Positions 63,896 through 64,000 of a stretch of 64,000 bases of DNA are shown one piece after another (within the stretch, counting starts at the first letter, position 1; the number at the start of each line of letters is the position of its first letter). This stretch comes from Armatimonadetes bacterium Uphvl-Ar1 (GTDB taxonomy: Bacteria > Armatimonadota > Fimbriimonadia > Fimbriimonadales > Fimbriimonadaceae). Where the stretch lies: positions 930,001 to 994,000 of the forward strand of contig CP021423.1 in the NCBI GenBank assembly GCA_002162075.1. The letters run 5' to 3'. The position numbers were made by a program, and so were the translations under genes. Below the pieces are notes generated by a model. It did no database searches, was not told the DNA's origin, and was given only the letters and a program-made list of their open reading frames with translations.

Positions 63896-64000
63896 TATTT
63901 ACTCACGAATCCCAGATCTAAAAAGAGGTCGCTTTATCCGCTCCTCAGGAGTATTGTGGGTAGAACCTTGATCGCTATCGTGTGAAGGGTACGTGTGAGC

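Overview
The window is 64 kb of bacterial chromosome of moderate GC content, densely coded on both strands. I see no rRNA, tRNA, prophage or CRISPR array. The gene mix suggests a Gram-negative-type bacterium that lives on organic polymers: Tat export, lipoproteins, many secreted peptidases, flagellin, type IV pilin-like proteins, a DUF1592/DUF1501 pair and a polysaccharide ABC exporter. The pseudopilin style, HrcA/CIRCE heat-shock control and DUF1592/DUF1501 genes would suit Armatimonadota (Fimbriimonadia) or a planctomycete/verrucomicrobial relative. Armatimonadota is my guess from family knowledge, not a measured placement.

Layout. 0-8.7 kb: end of NAD kinase, a dipeptide-type ABC ATPase, PhoU, an FKBP-like protein, a Wzm/Wzt-type exporter, flagellin with a sigma-28-like promoter, a Gfo/Idh/MocA oxidoreductase, DinB, and a pilus-localisation ATPase behind a cyclic-nucleotide-binding protein. 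8.7-10.9 kb: groES-groEL behind two CIRCE operators. 10.9-12.2 kb: four small membrane proteins. 12.3-22.1 kb: a metallophosphoesterase with an internal stop, DUF1501 and DUF1592 genes, glutathione peroxidase, a rhomboid-like protein, a double-GYF membrane protein and a P1B-4 metal ATPase. 22-28.7 kb: a sugar-binding lipoprotein, thioredoxin, EEP hydrolase, MFS transporter, and rplJ-rplL behind a hairpin attenuator. 28.7-31.4 kb: a RAYT transposase among REP palindromes, ispG, and a 530-bp repeat-rich gap. 31.4-38.5 kb: the carboxy half of carB, a bifunctional nuclease, a lysozyme-like protein, and the rpsB-tsf-pyrH-frr-uppS operon. 38.7-51.3 kb: GNAT, serine hydrolase, S9 peptidases, carA and a large zinc metalloprotease. 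51.4-64 kb: tatA, selA with two unknown downstream paralogues, BaiN-like flavoprotein, pilin, ktrAB, M28 peptidase, PhyH dioxygenase and a large lipoprotein.

The most important practical observation is that eleven genes are broken by what looks like one missing base each (two in the DUF1592 gene). Nearly all of these fall in G or C homopolymers, and restoring one base gives a full, family-like protein every time. This is best explained by homopolymer undercalling in the assembly, so the genes are annotated as intact with a sequence error. The metallophosphoesterase is different: it has an in-frame TAA and a repeat element inside its coding sequence.

The most interesting biology is: the T2SSE_N/MshEN-like domain fused to a CpaE/TadZ-type ATPase; the paired CIRCE operators; the RAYT gene bounded by REP elements; the split carbamoyl-phosphate synthetase; the folded leaders ahead of rplJ and rpsB; and the two uncharacterised paralogues coupled to selA.
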